Shown: piece after piece, positions 1 to 8,758 of the stretch | How positions within the stretch are numbered: the first letter of the stretch is position 1 | Layout: each line of letters starts with the position of its first letter | Assembly: GCA_964421085.1 (NCBI GenBank) | Contig: CAYQVO010000001.1 | Coordinates: 124,001 to 188,000, forward strand | Source: CAYQVO01 sp964421085 | GTDB lineage: Bacteria; Bdellovibrionota_C; UBA2361; CAYQVO01 | Reading direction: 5' to 3' | DNA: 64,000 bases | Made by a program: the position numbers and the translations under genes | The notes under the pieces: model-generated | Seen by the model: only the letters and a program-made list of their open reading frames with translations | Told to the model about the DNA's origin: nothing | Database searches by the model: none

Positions 1-194
1 AGCGCGTTTCTCTTTGTTGTGCCTTTGAACAGCATATGTTCGATAAAATGAGAGATCCCTCCCGATGACACCTTTTCGTCTCTCGCTCCGCTGGCGACGA
101 ATACGCCTATGGCGGCGCTCAAAGCGCTGCTGTCAGGGAAGCCTAAAACTGTCAGGCCGTTATCCAGCTTATGCACGCGAATATTACCTTCCAT
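1..194 (-). CDS. M16 peptidase, zinc-binding subunit (N-terminal part only)
   Basis: The reverse strand from 194 opens with ATG and stays open to the window edge for 64 codons. The translation starts MEGNIRVHKLDNGLTVL and contains GISHFIEHMLFKGT near residues 48-60, the classical HxxEH zinc-binding and catalytic motif of M16 (pitrilysin/processing peptidase) enzymes. The ATG shares one base with the stop of the upstream gene (TGATG), so the two are translationally coupled. The upstream partner lacks HxxEH but keeps the R/Y motif, so together they look like the two halves of a heterodimeric M16 peptidase. The C-terminus is outside the window. Confidence 0.85.
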   Translation of the reverse strand, partial: MEGNIRVHKLDNGLTVLGFPDSSALSAAIGVFVASGARDEKVSSGGISHFIEHMLFKGTTKRNA

Positions 195-1432
195 CAAAGA
201 AGCCTTTTCCTTCCAAGAGTGACGAGACCGAACGGCTGCGGCGGATGCGTCTCGAGATACTCGATTATCGCTTCCCTGCAGACACGGTTAATTCCCTTTT
301 GAATCTCCTCCAGGGGCCGGATTCGCCTGATGAACCACCAGTCGCCGGCATTTCCCGAGCATGCCGACGAAACGCCTTCCTCGCTCAGGATCAGGGAAGT
401 TTCCACGTTCACCTTTGCCCGCGCGAGTTCATCATCCCTGAGACCTTCCGCCGCGTGCTGAAGCTCGTCAATGAGCACCGCTACCAGTTCCCCGCAATTC
501 TCAGGTGTCGTAGACGCATGAGCAGACAAAGTGCCGCTGTCCTTTCCCGCGGAATATCTCGCAAAAACACTGTAGCAGAGGCCCCTTTTTTCCCTGAGTT
601 CGAGGAAAAGCCGGCCAAACATGCCCCCCGAAAGAATCTCGCTCAGGACACGGACAACGTAATACTGGGGATGGCCGAAAGGTACAGATGGAAACGCGGC
701 GGCAAGGTACTGCTGCGCCGACTTGTCATCCTGAACATGCTCGTAGAAATCGCAGCCCGACGACTCGGCAGGGACAAGTTCCGCGGCTTCACCTTCCCAT
801 CCCGCGAAAAGCTGCCCGGCGAAATCGGCGATTTCTTCCTGATCAAATGCGCCGCTGACAGAAAGAATGGAACCCGACGGTCGGAAAAGCCTCTGGTGAA
901 GGCCGGCGAGATCCTTTATTCCGGCATCCTTGATACCTTCCACATCGCCGTACGGGGATCTCCCGTACGGATCGCGGAAATATTTCTGATGGAGCGCCAG
1001 AGATACCCGGTCTGCGGGGGCGTCCTTGAGAGCGTCGATATCCAGAAGCAGAAGGTCCTTGATGCTCTCGAGATGGCTTTCCGGCAGATGGGGCCTCAGG
1101 GCCAGTTCCGCCAGGAGTTCGAGCCCCCTCCTTTCGTCGCCTTTAAGACACATGCCCCTGAGAACATATCGATCCTGTCCCGCATTTTCACTGTGCCGCA
1201 TTCCCAGTTTATCGAACTCATCAGAGAGAGCTCTGGAGTCGTACGGCCCGGCGCCCCTTGAAAGCATTTCACTCAGTATCAGGCTGAGTCCGCCGAGATG
1301 CCCGGGATCGCAGACAATTCCCCCTGGAAGCACGAGCTCATACGCGACACTTTCAGCTGCAGGCATCACTTCGCAGATGACACAAAGACCATTCGGCAGA
1401 GTGCGGACTTCTGGAAAACTCCCGAATTTCAT
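194..1432 (-). CDS. M16 peptidase-like, non-catalytic R/Y subunit
   Basis: This 412-residue protein has the M16 two-domain layout: an N-terminal domain (about 5-210) and a C-terminal domain (about 215-412). In the position of HxxEH it reads GLSLILSEMLSRG (residues 48-60), with the two zinc His replaced by Leu51 and Glu55 and the catalytic Glu by Ser54, so it should not bind zinc. The C-terminal substrate-binding motif LREKRGLCYSV (near residue 285) with its Arg and Tyr is intact. This is the pattern of the non-catalytic partner in two-gene M16 systems. It is followed with a one-base overlap by the zinc-site partner. No signal peptide is evident, so location (cytoplasm or periplasm) is open. 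Confidence 0.88.
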   Translation of the reverse strand: MKFGSFPEVRTLPNGLCVICEVMPAAESVAYELVLPGGIVCDPGHLGGLSLILSEMLSRGAGPYDSRALSDEFDKLGMRHSENAGQDRYVLRGMCLKGDERRGLELLAELALRPHLPESHLESIKDLLLLDIDALKDAPADRVSLALHQKYFRDPYGRSPYGDVEGIKDAGIKDLAGLHQRLFRPSGSILSVSGAFDQEEIADFAGQLFAGWEGEAAELVPAESSGCDFYEHVQDDKSAQQYLAAAFPSVPFGHPQYYVVRVLSEILSGGMFGRLFLELREKRGLCYSVFARYSAGKDSGTLSAHASTTPENCGELVAVLIDELQHAAEGLRDDELARAKVNVETSLILSEEGVSSACSGNAGDWWFIRRIRPLEEIQKGINRVCREAIIEYLETHPPQPFGLVTLGRKRLL

Positions 1433-1461
1433 AATGCGGCTGCTTTTGCCCTTATAATGCC

Positions 1462-2808
1462 TTACCCCTTCACCTCCAGAATATCTGCGAGGGATTTCGA
1501 GGTCAGATCCTGGTCGAGTGCAAGCATGCCGAAGGTAGTGCTCAGCTGGGCGGGGAAGTTCACAAAATGCCCATGCCTGAAAAACAGCTCAACCAGTTCG
1601 TTGAGCGAAATCCGCGCGGGATGGCGCGCCAGGGCGATCCCTGCTTCCCGTGAATCGCTCTGCGTAATAATCCCGGCTTTTTTCAGCTCTGCAAGGATAG
1701 GACGGAGCACGAGAGAGCTGCAGTTCAGTCTTTCGGCGAGGTCCAAATCACCGGGGAGTTTGCCGCCTTCGATAAATGCTTTACCGACAATGATAAGGGT
1801 TTGAAGTGCAAGCAGCAACCTCCCGTCCCCCACACTCATAAACGTGCGTTTTACAAGAGGGCCGTTTCTCGGAAGATACTGGGCCTGGAATGAAAACTCA
1901 GCTCCGATGAGGATAATGGTCCACGAAAGATAAAGCCAGAAAAGAAAAATCACTATCGTCGAGACAGTTCCGTAAATCTGCTGATACGAGGAAAGTCTGG
2001 CGATATAAACTGAAAAACCGTACTTCGCGAGATCGAACAGCACTGCCGCCAGGATGGCGCCGAACAGCGCGGAACGGAGACGCACGGGGGCTTTCGGAAC
2101 AAGATAATAAACGACCGCGAAAACAACGCAGTCAATCAGAAACGGGACGAGACGGTTGTAAGTGGTATCGAGCAGAGCGTAGGGGCTGATCTGCCGGTTG
2201 ATGAAGATGCTCGTGAAGAAAGCGGAAGTTGCAAGGACTGGAATCACCACAATGATGGTGCATAAAACCGAGATACGATGCGCCATCGTCCTTGGTTCGA
2301 ACACCTGCCACACCAGATTCAGCGTGTACTCGATGGTATTTATAAGGACAAGGCAGGATATAACCAGAAAAACCAGCGCAAAGACGCTCACTCGAAAAGT
2401 CTCCTCCTCGAACCGCAGAAGAGTCATTACCTGATCGCTGAAAGTCTTGAGGTACTGGAGCACTTCATCTGCGCCCGCAGAAGACGGCACGAACTGACGG
2501 ATTATGAATCCACGGACAGACTCGAGCAGGTTTTGATTGGCGAGCACAACCGACGCAAGGATGCCGAAGCCGAAGACTGTGACAGGAACAAGGGAAAACA
2601 GCGTGGTGTAAGCCAGCGCAGCCGCTTTGGAAAAGCCATTATCCCAGTAAAAACGGTTGCACGAAGAGTATATGACTCTCAGAATCCACTTAAGTTCCGC
2701 GAGAAACCATTTAAAGGCATGAAACGCCGGCCGGGCAGCCCCCCGAAGAGACGACTCTGCAAGGCTCTCGCTCTCGTTCTTTGATACCTTCGCGCTCATG
2801 GAGCACAT
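1462..2808 (-). CDS. YihY/BrkB-family inner-membrane protein with C-terminal winged-helix-like domain
   Basis: The 448-residue protein has about six hydrophobic segments between residues 50 and 300. It includes the family hallmark AAALAYTTLFSLVPV near residue 65 and YGTVSTIVIFLFWLY near 265, typical of YihY/BrkB proteins once mislabelled RNase BN. Molecular function of the family is not settled. Residues from about 330 to 448 form a soluble tail resembling an Rrf2-like winged helix (LDLAERLNCSSLVLRPILAE then LKKAGIITQ), an extension seen in a subset of the family. A second ATG at 2799 is an equally possible start. The gene is divergent from the zinc-ribbon gene at 2932 and ends 29 bp from the M16 pair on the same strand, so they may be co-transcribed. 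Confidence 0.87.
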   Translation of the reverse strand: MCSMSAKVSKNESESLAESSLRGAARPAFHAFKWFLAELKWILRVIYSSCNRFYWDNGFSKAAALAYTTLFSLVPVTVFGFGILASVVLANQNLLESVRGFIIRQFVPSSAGADEVLQYLKTFSDQVMTLLRFEEETFRVSVFALVFLVISCLVLINTIEYTLNLVWQVFEPRTMAHRISVLCTIIVVIPVLATSAFFTSIFINRQISPYALLDTTYNRLVPFLIDCVVFAVVYYLVPKAPVRLRSALFGAILAAVLFDLAKYGFSVYIARLSSYQQIYGTVSTIVIFLFWLYLSWTIILIGAEFSFQAQYLPRNGPLVKRTFMSVGDGRLLLALQTLIIVGKAFIEGGKLPGDLDLAERLNCSSLVLRPILAELKKAGIITQSDSREAGIALARHPARISLNELVELFFRHGHFVNFPAQLSTTFGMLALDQDLTSKSLADILEVKG

Positions 2809-2931
2809 ATTATGATATTCGGGAAAATTTGAAACCAGCTTCTTTCACTGGAATTTTTCATTCGGGCCTGATATAAGGATTCGTCTCACGCTGGACGAAG
2901 TCGAATAGTCCGGAGAAGCTGAGGTCTGCGC

Positions 2932-3222
2932 ATGTCAATTTACTGTTTTCACTGCTCCACAAGGATTGAGTCCGCAGGTTCGGCCCGGTTCGGCAGAAAA
3001 GACACATGCCCCAAATGTCACTCGGACGTACATGTGTGCCTCAACTGCCGGCACTATGACGAATCCTCCTACAATCAATGCCGGGAACCTCAGGCCGATC
3101 GTGTGCTTGATAAGGACAGGAGTAATTTCTGCGAATTCTTCTCGCCGGCAGAAGGCCCCGGAAAGAAAGAATCAAGCGATAAGAAAGCAGCCATGGCGAA
3201 GCTTGACGAGCTGTTCAAGTGA
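2932..3222 (+). CDS. Small zinc-ribbon protein (8 Cys)
   Basis: This 96-residue hypothetical protein carries cysteines at 5, 8, 26, 29, 36, 39, 50 and 67. The first four form a CxxC/CxxC ribbon and the second four (CLNC, C50, C67) a probable second site. The C-terminal third is charged and ends AKLDELFK. A GAGG Shine-Dalgarno sits seven bases before the ATG. It stands alone, divergent from the YihY gene and convergent with the response regulator. Function is unknown; regulatory or scaffold use of the zinc sites is only a guess. Confidence 0.75.
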   Translation: MSIYCFHCSTRIESAGSARFGRKDTCPKCHSDVHVCLNCRHYDESSYNQCREPQADRVLDKDRSNFCEFFSPAEGPGKKESSDKKAAMAKLDELFK

Positions 3223-3235
3223 CGCTGAGCCTCCC

Positions 3236-3260
3236 CCGCCGAAAAGGCGGAATTTCCCGC
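3236..3260. terminator. Bidirectional intrinsic terminator between convergent genes
   Basis: Top strand: CCGCC-GAAAA-GGCGG (3236-3250) followed by AATTT. Bottom strand: GGCGGGAAATTCCGCC followed by TTTT. The alternative pairings share the GGCGG arm, and the element lies exactly between the stops of two convergent genes (3222 and 3263). Confidence 0.6.
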
Positions 3261-3262
3261 CG

Positions 3263-4681
3263 CTAAGCATCCGTCTCAGGCGCTTCTTCTTTTTCGCCTG
3301 CTTCCCGGTCGCCGATACCGAGCTTGTCCATTTTGTATTTCAGAATCCTCCGGCTGATGCCGAGCAGTTCGGCTGCTTTGGTCTGAACATAGTTCGTCCT
3401 GCGAAGAGCTGTAGGAAGCATCTCTGTCTCGAAAATGCGCTCCGCATCCTCGAAACGCAGACTCCCTTCGAACACAGGAGCATGTTTTCCGTCCTCACGA
3501 TGCCGGCTGAACTTTACCGGGAGATCCTTCGGTTCGACAACTTCAGCCGGACAGAGCGCCATAAGGCTCTCGATAACGTTCTCGAGTTCCCTTACGTTGC
3601 CGGGCCATTCGTATTGAATAAGGACATCCATCGCTTCAGGCGATATCTTCAGCATCTTCTCGTCGTAGAGAGGTGAGAACTTGGTCATGAAATGCTCGCA
3701 AAGCACAGGGATATCTTCATATCGATCCCGCAGGGGAGGCAGCAGCACATTGACAACATGTATCCTGTAGAAAAGGTCCTGGCGAAACTTCTTCTCCTTC
3801 AGGAGATCTTCGAGGTTTCTGTTCGTCGCGGTAATGAGCCGGACATCGACGTGGATCGGTTTGGTGCGGCCAAGCCTGTAGAATTCATGGTCCTGAAGAA
3901 ACCGGAGCAGTTTCACCTGGACCGGAAGAGTAAGCTCGCCTATTTCATCCAGGAAAAGTGTGCCGCCGTCCGCAAGTTCGAAGTGCCCGACCCGGTTTTC
4001 AACGGCGGAAGTGAACGCGCCCTTCTCATGCCCGAACAGTTCAGACTCGATCAGCGTTTCAGGAATAGCAGCGCAGTTGAGCGCGATAAAGGGCATGTCA
4101 TTCCTGCGGCTTCGTTTGTGAATTTCGCGCGCGATAAGCTCTTTCCCGGTCCCGGATTCACCTGTAATAAGAACTGTCGTATCTTTCTCCGCGATCTGTC
4201 TTATCTGCTCCAGCACTCCGGCCATTCCGGGGGAATGCCCGATTATCGTGTTGTATGTGCCGCCTTCTGCTTTCACGGACAACTGTGTTTTCTGTGAATC
4301 GGCGCCCTCCTCTTCATTTTCGAGAAGGTGGATAATCAGTGACGTGAGTTCGTCGATGTCGAAGGGCTTGTTGAGATAGTCAACAGCGCCGAGCTTCATC
4401 GCTTCAACGGCGCTCCTGACGGTATTAGCCGCTGTAAGCATGACGACAGGTGTGTTGTTCTGCCTCTCTCTCAGAGCTTTCAAGGTCTCGATTCCGTCGA
4501 GGACAGGCATCATTATGTCGAGCAGGATGAGATCCGGTTTCTGCTTCTCCACCGTTTCAAGCGCCTGCCGGCCGTCTGCCGCCACCAGAACCTCAAAATT
4601 CTGCTTCAGAAGCAGCCTCAAGGAGTCGCGAATGCCGGCTTCGTCGTCAACTATGAGAAGTCTCTTCTTTAATCCCGCCAC
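3263..4681 (-). CDS. NtrC-type sigma-54-dependent response regulator
   Basis: The order is a receiver domain (KKRLLIVDDE, phospho-acceptor Asp in LILLDIMMP, Lys in YLNKPF), an AAA+ sigma-54 activation domain (Walker A GESGTGKE, GAFTSA loop for sigma-54 contact, Walker B GGTLFLDEIGE, sensor WPGNVREL) and a Fis-type HTH (AAELLGISRRILKYKMDKLG). An open frame extends to a GTG at 4768, but I place the start at GTG 4681 because AGGAG lies just upstream and the receiver begins at once; this gives 472 residues. No histidine kinase is adjacent, so it is an orphan here. It lies downstream of livHMG on the same strand and may be read through from it. Its target promoters are not identifiable from this window. 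Confidence 0.95.
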   Translation of the reverse strand: MAGLKKRLLIVDDEAGIRDSLRLLLKQNFEVLVAADGRQALETVEKQKPDLILLDIMMPVLDGIETLKALRERQNNTPVVMLTAANTVRSAVEAMKLGAVDYLNKPFDIDELTSLIIHLLENEEEGADSQKTQLSVKAEGGTYNTIIGHSPGMAGVLEQIRQIAEKDTTVLITGESGTGKELIAREIHKRSRRNDMPFIALNCAAIPETLIESELFGHEKGAFTSAVENRVGHFELADGGTLFLDEIGELTLPVQVKLLRFLQDHEFYRLGRTKPIHVDVRLITATNRNLEDLLKEKKFRQDLFYRIHVVNVLLPPLRDRYEDIPVLCEHFMTKFSPLYDEKMLKISPEAMDVLIQYEWPGNVRELENVIESLMALCPAEVVEPKDLPVKFSRHREDGKHAPVFEGSLRFEDAERIFETEMLPTALRRTNYVQTKAAELLGISRRILKYKMDKLGIGDREAGEKEEAPETDA

Positions 4682-4832
4682 AATGCTCCTGACATCGGAT
4701 CCGTTCAGCACTTCGACCTGGTATTGAAATGAGCCGCACGCTGCATGATATAAGATGCATACCTGCACAAATTTGTACCAGATACATCGGCCGTTTTTTC
4801 AACATTGTTTACTGCCGAACTGCCTGAAATCT

Positions 4833-5585
4833 TTAACTTTCCTTTCGGCCCGTTCCACCAAAATAGATGTCCTGCAGCCTCGGGTCATTCCGGACATTTT
4901 CCGGAGTGTCATCGAGGACTATGCGGCCGCCGTCCATCACAAGAATTCTGTCGCAGAACCCCTGAATGAAGTTTATGTCATGCTCAATTATGAGCACAGT
5001 CTTACCTTCCTCCCGGAGCTGGATCATCATTTCTGCTATGCTTCCCTTCATTTTCGGCGATACCCCTGCCGTTGGTTCATCGAGCAGAAGCACCGACGCG
5101 CCCATCGCAAGGGTCCTCGTTATCTCGAGAAGCCGCTTCTGACCTCCTGAAAGCGAGGCGCCTTTCTGCCCGGCGAGACTGATGAGCCCGACCTTATCCA
5201 GATGCCCCCGTGCCTTTCTAACAAGCTCTCTCGTGTACGACGACCACGGCAGAAACGTCCTGTACCAGGGAAGTCCCCCTTCGAGAGCAAGCACCATGTT
5301 CTCGAGAACCGTCATTTCATGGAACACACCTGAATTCTGAAAAACGCGCCCGATGCCTTTGCGGGCCCGCTGATAGGGCGGCAGAGAGCCTATCTCGTGA
5401 TCATTCAGTCGGATGACACCTTTTGAAACAGGAAGAAAGCCGCTTATCGCGTTGAACAGGGTTGTCTTACCGCATCCGTTCGGTCCGATCATTCCAACCA
5501 TCTCCCCCACGGAGATGGTGAATGTGACGCCGTTCAGAATCGACGTCCCCCCGATTTTCAGATGCACATCTTTACAGTTCAGCAT
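4833..5585 (-). CDS. livG: Branched-chain amino acid ABC transporter ATPase, LivG type
   Basis: The 250-residue ABC ATPase has Walker A GPNGCGKTT (near 37), signature LSGGQKR (near 155), Walker B ASVLLLDEPTAG and the switch His in LIIEHD. The LivG subfamily is indicated by the GLxRTFQ-like stretch GIGRVFQNSGVFHEMTVLEN and by position directly after the two permeases (five bases after livM). It energises uptake of branched-chain amino acids or related amides/urea. The usual second ATPase livF is absent; the next gene is a response regulator. Confidence 0.93.
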   Translation of the reverse strand: MLNCKDVHLKIGGTSILNGVTFTISVGEMVGMIGPNGCGKTTLFNAISGFLPVSKGVIRLNDHEIGSLPPYQRARKGIGRVFQNSGVFHEMTVLENMVLALEGGLPWYRTFLPWSSYTRELVRKARGHLDKVGLISLAGQKGASLSGGQKRLLEITRTLAMGASVLLLDEPTAGVSPKMKGSIAEMMIQLREEGKTVLIIEHDINFIQGFCDRILVMDGGRIVLDDTPENVRNDPRLQDIYFGGTGRKES

Positions 5586-5590
5586 GAGTG

Positions 5591-6478
5591 TCAGACCTTT
5601 CGTTTCACAGGAAACAGACGATTCCTGAAAAAATAAACGACGGCAAAAAGGATCCCCGCATACATGAGCTGCCGCAACGGCCCGAGCAGACCCGGAACAC
5701 GCTGGAGAATGTCGATGAAGCGCAGCGACTCAGGCATAAGCACGAGAAATATCGAGGCAAGTGCCGCCCCGTGAAAAGAACCGGGGCTTCCTACTATCAC
5801 TATCGTAAGAATAAAAACCATTTCCGTGAGAGTGAACGACGACGGGTCTATATATTTGAGAAAACAGGCAAAGAGCGTTCCTGCAACTCCAGCCGCGCCG
5901 GAACCGATAACAAGCGCAACCGTACGAAGACCCGTCGTATTCCGGCCCATCGAAAGGGCGATGATATCGGATTCAGCCTGGGCTCGTATGCTCAGAGTAA
6001 AGGGACTGTCGTATATGAGCCTCAAAAGCATCGTCACGACAAGACAGACCGCAAGCACAAGAAGGCAGAACTCCTCGGGTTTCACGATTTCGTGACCGAA
6101 TATGACAGGAGACGGAATCCCCGCAATTCCAAGCACCCCGTTTGTCAGGCTCTTCCAGTTGATCAGCAGCGCCGACACCAGAGCGCTGAACGCCATGGTG
6201 CCTATGGCGAAATACTCCTCTGTAAGCTTCAGAGAAATCGCAGCCATGAGGAATGAGAGGATGGAACTGGTGAGAACACTGAGAACCACGCAGGTGAAAA
6301 ATCCGTATCCGTGATATGTGCCGAGAATCGCCGTTGTATACGCGCCGATTGCATACGCAGAAACGTGCGCGAGATTGAACAGCCGGCCCAGCCCGAGAAT
6401 GAAATTATACGAGATCGCTAGGATTACAAAGATTCCGATCTGAGTCGCAAGATGGATATAGTAGCCGGTGTTTCCCAT
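5591..6478 (-). CDS. livM: Branched-chain amino acid ABC transporter permease, LivM type
   Basis: The 295-residue protein has eight to nine membrane segments. The N-terminal ISYNFILGLGRLFNLAH stretch and the IGTMAFSALV and VGSPGSFHGA motifs are typical of LivM permeases. Its ATG overlaps the livH stop by one base (TGATG), so translation is coupled. With LivH it forms the membrane channel of a HAAT-family importer. The substrate cannot be told from the sequence because no binding protein is encoded nearby. Confidence 0.93.
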   Translation of the reverse strand: MGNTGYYIHLATQIGIFVILAISYNFILGLGRLFNLAHVSAYAIGAYTTAILGTYHGYGFFTCVVLSVLTSSILSFLMAAISLKLTEEYFAIGTMAFSALVSALLINWKSLTNGVLGIAGIPSPVIFGHEIVKPEEFCLLVLAVCLVVTMLLRLIYDSPFTLSIRAQAESDIIALSMGRNTTGLRTVALVIGSGAAGVAGTLFACFLKYIDPSSFTLTEMVFILTIVIVGSPGSFHGAALASIFLVLMPESLRFIDILQRVPGLLGPLRQLMYAGILFAVVYFFRNRLFPVKRKV

Positions 6479-7368
6479 CAGACTGACCGCATCGATTGAT
6501 TGAAGAGTCCCCGCGGACGGAACAATAGAATGCAGAGAATGATTAAAAATGCGAAAGCGTCCTTGTAACCGGAAGGAAGAGAGTACCCGAAAAAGTCGAG
6601 ACCGATGCTGAAGTTCTCGACAATACCGAGGATATAGCTTCCCGCGATCGTCCCCCAGACGTTTCCGAGACCTCCAAGTACCATCGCTGCAAAGGCTTTT
6701 ATTGTGTAGGAGTTGCCCATGGTGGGCTGTATGTTTGTTTCATACCCGACCAGGATCCCGGAAAATATCGCCAGAATCACACAGAGCAGAAAGATCCGCG
6801 AAGACACACGCCGGACAGGAATGCCGAGAGCAAGGGCGGATTCCCTTGATTCCGAGATGCTCCGTATAAGCCTTCCTGTTGATGTACAGTGAACTATGAA
6901 AGCGAGTGCGCCCAGGATAAGCACGGCGCTTATTATGATCCACACCTGAAAATGCGTAATATAAAAGCCGAGCATTTCGAAACTCTCCCCCCAGTTCGCG
7001 AGAGTGAGAGTCCTCACATTGACCCCGAACAGAATCGATACGATCGATTCGAGTACGACCGAAAGCGCAAGTGTGGACACAAAGGGAAGAAGAGCATTCG
7101 TCCCGAGGAACGGGTTGACGAAAACCCTGAGGGAAAACTCAGAAACGCAGAAACCGACCGCGCAGGTTGCGATGAAAGCTGGAAGGGGCGAAAGCTGGAG
7201 ATCCACGGAAAAAAAGTAATAGCTGTAAGCCCCCACCATCATCAGGTGGCCGTGGGAGAAGTTCAGGATCCGGAAAAGGGCATAGGTGAGCGCGATACCC
7301 GCGCCCGCAAGCGCGTATATACTTCCGGAGATAAGGCTGTTTGCCAGGATTTGCGGGACTATATCCAT
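6478..7368 (-). CDS. livH: Branched-chain amino acid ABC transporter permease, LivH type
   Basis: The 296-residue integral membrane protein begins with the typical LivH stretch LANSLISGSIYALAGAGIAL and contains FRILNFSHGHLMMVGAY (near 33-49) and AFAAMVLGGLGNVWGTIAG (near 225), both family signatures. It is the first gene of a livH-livM-livG set with one-base and five-base junctions. The 82 bp upstream to the AAA ATPase stop show no clear promoter, so the set may be transcribed from the ATPase gene. Confidence 0.93.
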   Translation of the reverse strand: MDIVPQILANSLISGSIYALAGAGIALTYALFRILNFSHGHLMMVGAYSYYFFSVDLQLSPLPAFIATCAVGFCVSEFSLRVFVNPFLGTNALLPFVSTLALSVVLESIVSILFGVNVRTLTLANWGESFEMLGFYITHFQVWIIISAVLILGALAFIVHCTSTGRLIRSISESRESALALGIPVRRVSSRIFLLCVILAIFSGILVGYETNIQPTMGNSYTIKAFAAMVLGGLGNVWGTIAGSYILGIVENFSIGLDFFGYSLPSGYKDAFAFLIILCILLFRPRGLFNQSMRSV

Positions 7369-7450
7369 TCGGGAAGAGACTCAGCCGGTTTAAACAGTAA
7401 GTAACGGGTTACAGGTTATCCTGTGTGCGCAGCGATGAGCAAGATATAAC

Positions 7451-8587
7451 CTATTGGTAATTCATGTCCCGCCAGGCTCTTTCGCGGTTTTCCCGCTCCG
7501 TATCTTCAATGATCCCTTCCAGGACCACTCTTCCAAGCCGTTTGTGAATCTCTTCGAGGGGAGTGTTCTTGCCGTCAGGAAAGAGCGGATCGAGGAAGTC
7601 CGGATGATAGCGCATCATATGCTCGAGTACCGCCCTGTCGTGCTCCGACTTCGCCAGAGTTGCCCAGATATTTCGCGCGATGAAGCCGAAATCTGTAACG
7701 CCCCATTCCAGCAGTTTTTCGACATAAAGACCTGCAGCGAGAAGTTCCTCCGGTGCCGGCGGTCTTTCGAACTGGTAGGAGCCGGAGCTGTTGCGCATCC
7801 GATCCGCGACAGCGACAAGGTTGGACACAAGCTGCGCGTTGCAGTGTTCGGAGAGAATTTTTCTTTCAAGCGTAGAGTCAAGATAAGTCATCTTCACCGG
7901 ATGACACCGCCGCAGCAGAGCCTCATCCAGAGTGCGGTTGAAGTTCTTGGTGAACATGATAAGGAGATTGTCGACGTTCGCATCGATCGGAGGCCGTGAC
8001 TCGAGCCAGATTCGGGCGTCCTGAATAGGACCGAGGAAAAACGTATCTATCGCTCCGTCGGGCTTGTCGAGTTCGTCTATAAGGAGAATAACAGGGCGTG
8101 TCTGGGAAGCGAGGAATGCGCGCGACAGTATTCCGAGATTCAGGAGTTCTTCGGCTGTCGCGCTTCCCTTTCCCGCCATTGCATTCGCAAGCGCGAGGGT
8201 GGATGGCGACTCTATCAGATTCTGGGTGATCATTCCCTGATAGCAGCTGAGACACATCAGCTCGGCACCTGTGATTTTAGCAAGTGATTTTGCGAGGAAG
8301 CTTTTTCCGCAGCCTGACGGACCTTCGAGAAGAAGGGCGCGAGTTCTCTGGGACGGGGTGTTGAGCACAAGCGCAATCTGGACAGCAAGGTAATGAAGAC
8401 ACTGGTAGCCGACAGTCGCAAGCCTTTCAGCTATTTCTTCCGGCGTTCCTATGTTTACCAGTCGGGTTATCTTCTCTCCTGAGCTGTCATCATCCGGAAT
8501 TGAAAAGGGTGCTTCTTCCGTCTTTTGTTTCTCCGCCTCACGAATAGCTTCGACTCTTTTCTTCAGTTCGTCCGCATCGGCCCTCAT
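7451..8587 (-). CDS. AAA ATPase (MoxR/AAA_5-like)
   Basis: The 378-residue ATPase has Walker A GPSGCGKSFLAKSLAK (near 91), Walker B PVILLIDELDKPDGA (near 166), a sensor-1 Asn in LLIMFTKNFNR and an arginine-finger stretch LDEALLRRCHP. The first 40 residues are a charged coiled region. MoxR-like ATPases usually remodel a partner with a VWA domain; none is encoded next door. The reading frame stays open upstream of the ATG into a segment resembling amylomaltase (8660-8758), but no start codon exists there, so the annotated ATG is kept. Substrate unknown. Confidence 0.85.
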   Translation of the reverse strand: MRADADELKKRVEAIREAEKQKTEEAPFSIPDDDSSGEKITRLVNIGTPEEIAERLATVGYQCLHYLAVQIALVLNTPSQRTRALLLEGPSGCGKSFLAKSLAKITGAELMCLSCYQGMITQNLIESPSTLALANAMAGKGSATAEELLNLGILSRAFLASQTRPVILLIDELDKPDGAIDTFFLGPIQDARIWLESRPPIDANVDNLLIMFTKNFNRTLDEALLRRCHPVKMTYLDSTLERKILSEHCNAQLVSNLVAVADRMRNSSGSYQFERPPAPEELLAAGLYVEKLLEWGVTDFGFIARNIWATLAKSEHDRAVLEHMMRYHPDFLDPLFPDGKNTPLEEIHKRLGRVVLEGIIEDTERENRERAWRDMNYQ

Positions 8588-8659
8588 TTGAGGACGCCTG
8601 TCGAACCGATAAACCGCAGGTCGTGCCGGCTGCTGAATCTCCTGCGGCGGTTCCTGAAG

Positions 8660-8758
8660 CCGGCCCTGCCGGTCCAGGGAGAAATATTCCGGATGAGACC
8701 AAAGATCACTGCTGTCACCGGAGATAAAGATGGGCAGGTCGCCAATAATTTTTACTCC
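8660..8758 (-). pseudogene. malQ (4-alpha-glucanotransferase) fragment, about 33 codons
   Basis: Read on the reverse strand, in frame with the AAA ATPase but upstream of its start, this segment encodes GVKIIGDLPIFISGDSS followed by DLWSHPEYFSLDRQGR. That matches the highly conserved amylomaltase core pattern G-[IV]-[KR]-I-[IL]-G-D-x-P-I-[FY]-x(3)-D-S-x-D-[VL]-W-x-x-P-x-x-F-x-L-D. The expected continuation (AGVPPD) is missing in all three frames downstream, and nothing MalQ-like precedes it. There is no start codon. It is therefore a gene fossil or an assembly chimera, not a working gene. Confidence 0.6.

Noticed and set aside
65..1261. Forward-strand frame of 398 codons
   Set aside because: It lies wholly antisense to the M16 subunit gene, is rich in Arg and low-complexity, and has no ribosome site; it is a shadow.
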